From assembly GCF_019320115.1 (NCBI RefSeq), contig NC_089595.1, positions 114,287,162 through 114,351,161 of the forward strand: DNA of 64,000 bases. The letters are read 5' to 3'. The position numbers and the translations under genes were made by a program. Origin of the DNA: Miscanthus floridulus (lineage: Eukaryota; Streptophyta; Magnoliopsida; Poales; Poaceae). The notes under the pieces are model-generated. The model made no database searches. It had not been told where the DNA came from and saw only the letters and a list, made by a program, of their open reading frames with translations. Each line of letters opens with the position of its first letter. The first letter of the stretch is position 1. Positions 60,593 to 64,000 of the stretch are shown piece after piece.

Positions 60593-63500
60593 ACAAATAT
60601 GCTGAGGGTCGAGAGTTCTGATGTGAGTCGGGAGTTCCGACAGTCGGGAGTCCCGGCATTCATCGGGAGTTCCGATGCCTCACAACTTCACTGTAATTAT
60701 GTTACCGTTGGCGCAGTGTGAGTCATATCAGACGTGTCCGGTATGCATACCGGACATGTCCGGTATTGCAACGGCTATAAAATGGCTAGTTTTTCAAGGG
60801 GGCTATAAATACCCCCAAGCCTCCACCTTTGGAGGCTGCTGATTGCTGATGAGATGACACACGTTTTTGAGCCTTGCCAACTCTCCTAAACCCTCTCTTA
60901 GTGAGTGTGTGATCCAAATTGCAAAATCAATTTGTGGGTTAAGAGAGAATTTGAAAAAGAGAGCAAGCCACCACTTGAGCACTTATGCATATTGTCAATC
61001 TCGTGATTCACATTTGTTACTCTTGAACTCTTCGGTCCTAGATGGCTAGGCGTCGCTGGAGAGCAACCGAGAGATTGTGGTTGCTTCGGAAAGTTTGTAA
61101 CGGTCGATTCCACCGCCTCGGAATCAAATTAGTGGAAGGAGGAAAAGGAGTTGGAAAAGACTCTGGCTAGAGTGACCTTCGTGGTACCCTCTAGGGCTGA
61201 CCTTCGCGGGTCGCCCGTAGCCCCCTCAACGGAGAGTAGGACTCGAACGAGTCCGAACTTCGGTAAAACAAATATCGTGTCTTAATTCGCATTTCATTTG
61301 ATATTTGTGTTGCTCTAGCTGTGCTGCAGGTTCTCTGTGTATATTGTCATCTCCATTAGGTGCCTATAGTTTGGTTTGAAGATAGAAATCGAAAGGAGCA
61401 AGTTCGGGGCTGATCTGCAGAAATCGTGTATACCGGACACGTCCGGTATTCATACCGGACACGTCCGGTATTTCCTGCCTGCACTGAAAATATTTATTCT
61501 CTGTTCTAACTTGGTGTTGCAGGGTTGTAGCTTCTAGATATATTCCTTTATACCTTGTTTACTTTGTGGCTAACTTGTGAGGGGTGGTAGTACTCTTGAT
61601 TGCAATTTAAATAGATCAAATACATGGGTTTACTAGCTCATGAACAAACTCATACACTAACCACTAGATTATATAATCATTCAAGCAATAGTGGTAGTCT
61701 ATGAATCTAAAAAATTTTCATTTGTAATGCATGATCCTATAAGCATGTACTATATGCACTAACCTTATACTAGTAAGGGATGAAAAATAATCATGCACAA
61801 TACAATGATACCTTTGCTATATTGGAGAGGGAAGATAGTCATATAGATTTCAATTCATTTCTCTAATAGCACCATGAAGTCCAATTATAAGCTTAGTGAA
61901 GACCAATAGATGCAATTCTTTGAATTCCTATTCTTCACCCATATGAATTGAGAATCACTAATGATCAAGTGCACTCTTCTTGTTGTGGTTGGCATTGCTT
62001 CTTCTTTGATCATTGCTTGCTTGAGAGTACTAAAAGATGCACCACTTGTAATACCACTTGAAATTTCATGATATCACTTGAAATTTATGACTTGTTCTCT
62101 TTTGGGGTGTTGCTTGCTTTCTAGACCAATCTCTTGATTTTCTTCAACCAAGTACCTCAAATGTCCCTTTAGATTACCACTTTGATTTTAGCCATCCAAG
62201 CCTAGGGCGAAGTGACCTCTCTCCAAAGAACCATCCTTGATACTTACTTGAAATAACTTAAAAGAAAATCACTTGATCCACTTGAAAGATTTTGTTTGAT
62301 TGATCCATATTGTTGGACTTAATTCGATGAATAACTTTGAATCCTTCTTTAAGTCCTTTTCTTTCTACTTGTTTAAGTCCTTTTGTTTCTATCAAAAGAT
62401 CTCCATTATCACTAGAACTTAAACTTTATCTTCATCTTGATCTTGGTCTTGATCTCTAGCTTGAGTACCAAATGTGTAACCAGATACACTCTTCAAACAA
62501 ATTGTCTTGTACTCATCATTTGTCATGCTTCTATCTCAAACCAAAACCAAAACATAGGTACTACTTCAATCACTTATAGATATGATTCTAATTTGAGGAC
62601 CTTTGAATCTAAGTGACTTCTGATCAATCCAATAATTGTTATTTTCCTAACAGATTCTGTACTCTTCAAAGAATAAATCATATCTCCCAAAGTACAAATC
62701 CAAAAACTACGAAATTTGGTGAAGATGTGACACACTAAGTCTTCTAGTAGCTGTAAAAATTTTAGCTTCTTTTGACTTCTATATTGCTACCAGATTTTAT
62801 ATCTTTCCACACTACTATATGCTGAAAACTGCTGCACTATAGCTGACAAGATCTACTCCAAATCCGAAGTATCACTTATCCAAATCTCATAAAATTTGCA
62901 CAGCAACTAATACCATAAGTGTAGAGCATGCAGACCAAATTTCAAGCCAATACAAATAGATTTGGTTGCTCAAACATGTCAATGATCATTGCTAGCTCAG
63001 ATTTTCAATATTGGACAGATTTCAATAATTGAGCAATTTTTCTCCAAATTGAACCAAACTTGAAATCAACTTGTTTGAATACTCTCACAAGACATATGTC
63101 CATTCAAACCACTTACTAGAAGAATTCTTATGAACATATCCAATCAAACCAACTTCAAAACTTGATTACTTAAGCATTTAATCCATTCAAACATCTCATA
63201 GCAAGCAACATATGCATATATATCCAATTCAATTAACTCATATGCACCCAAATAAACTTTGATCAACAAGAGATATACCTTGATAGCTTATGATCATCTT
63301 TGCAAGCTTCAACTCCACTTATTTGCAGGCATTCAAATATATCAATAAATTCCCATAACTTGAATATGACACTTGTATGTTGATAGCATATGGACTTCAC
63401 TCAATTTTGACTTGGCATTGGGATAGAATTGCACTAGGTTTTAATACTTGACTCAACATAAGATGAACAATAATATTTCATTGAATCAAGTCTCCAATGC

Positions 63501-64000
63501 CATGGTACCTACAACGATCATCCACTTTTCGATGGTACCCAAACTAGTTTGGGTCCTCTCATGTTAGACGCAACATACTTAGGCATAGCCTTAGTATGAA
63601 TAGCGGATTTTTTGCAACACTAACCAATAAGGTACAATAACAAACCTTCCTAGGCATAATATTTGCATCAATTGAAATAGGCTTAGGATTCTCACTTAGG
63701 GGACATGAATTAGCCAAGAATTGATTTCTCTTTTTCGAATATTTGGCAAAATTATGATTTTTAAAACTTGAGAGAGATTTTAGACGGACATAGGGATTTT
63801 TATGGACTTGAGAGAACCATGTCACATATGATTAGGCAAATAATCAACCAAGGGTAGCAATAATCACAATATGACATGACTAGGTCACAAAGACCCAAAA
63901 ACCACATGATTTTCAAAAACCACACCACCTACACATGCTAGTTAGGGATTTTGAAAAACATCTATCATATATCACACAAATGCACACACTAGCATATAAA
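60593..64000 (+). repeat. second copy of 48155-51560, joined to the chromovirus leader
   Basis: From caaatatgctgaggg the sequence follows the 5' LTR of the SIRE-like element and then the unassigned AT-rich block, through the same break in the LTR (gtactcttgattgcaattt). The two copies differ almost only by about 18 insertions or deletions, mostly one base in short runs. I found no clear substitution in the stretches compared. The TATA box (60804-60811) and palindromes are copied too. It is not an independent element insertion: the left edge lies within the LTR. Either a very recent duplication or an assembly artefact. Confidence 0.9.

Overview
The window is nuclear DNA of a grass (Poaceae), probably panicoid or close to it. 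The evidence is three intron-containing plant genes with GC-rich 5' exons, plus a dense nest of grass-type transposable elements: Tat-like and chromovirus-like Ty3/gypsy, SIRE-like Ty1/copia, L1 and RTE LINEs, CACTA, PIF/Harbinger, Stowaway and hAT-like MITEs. I see no rRNA or tRNA gene, no CRISPR array and no bacterial-type operon. Species cannot be set from the sequence alone.

Layout. 1-11305: most of a minus-strand Tat-type gypsy element. Its gag-pol is broken, and it carries a seven-exon gene on the opposite strand plus a six-copy 110-bp tandem repeat. 12140-18741: a LINE relic, then a PIF/Harbinger transposase relic that was split by a 4.5-kb CACTA element (TSD AAG) inside its intron and also rearranged by an apparent inversion of about 780 bp. 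19345-24016: MITEs, a 178-bp tandem duplication and two solo LTRs, one with a perfect 5-bp TSD. 25362-30333: gene for a two-helix membrane protein of the '60S ribosomal protein L18a-like' family; its first intron holds an L1 that in turn holds a copia LTR. 30948-32743: the true ribosomal protein gene RPL18A, with telo-box and site II motifs upstream. 33046-33577: a short RTE LINE with an 18-bp TSD. 35395-38781: a small, old copia element with two LTRs and TSD CACGT. 41053-41999: a cytochrome b561-type transmembrane protein gene with one extra base in exon 3.

42457-60592: a minus-strand chromovirus (probably Tekay/Del) with a 2.9-kb LTR. It is split inside pol by a 10.3-kb SIRE-like element (46914-57180, TSD GATAC). 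That element has no recognisable copia pol in the forward orientation; it carries a 611-codon unknown ORF instead. 60593-64000 is a second copy of 48155-about 51560. It differs almost only by one-base indels, so it may be an assembly artefact.

Host genes: only the L18a-like gene, RPL18A and the b561 gene look like resident genes, all on the plus strand. The most unusual points are the spliced antisense gene in the Tat element, the long ORF of the non-autonomous SIRE-like element with six premature stops but no frameshift, the inversion plus CACTA insertion in the Harbinger relic, and the suspicious duplicated right end.
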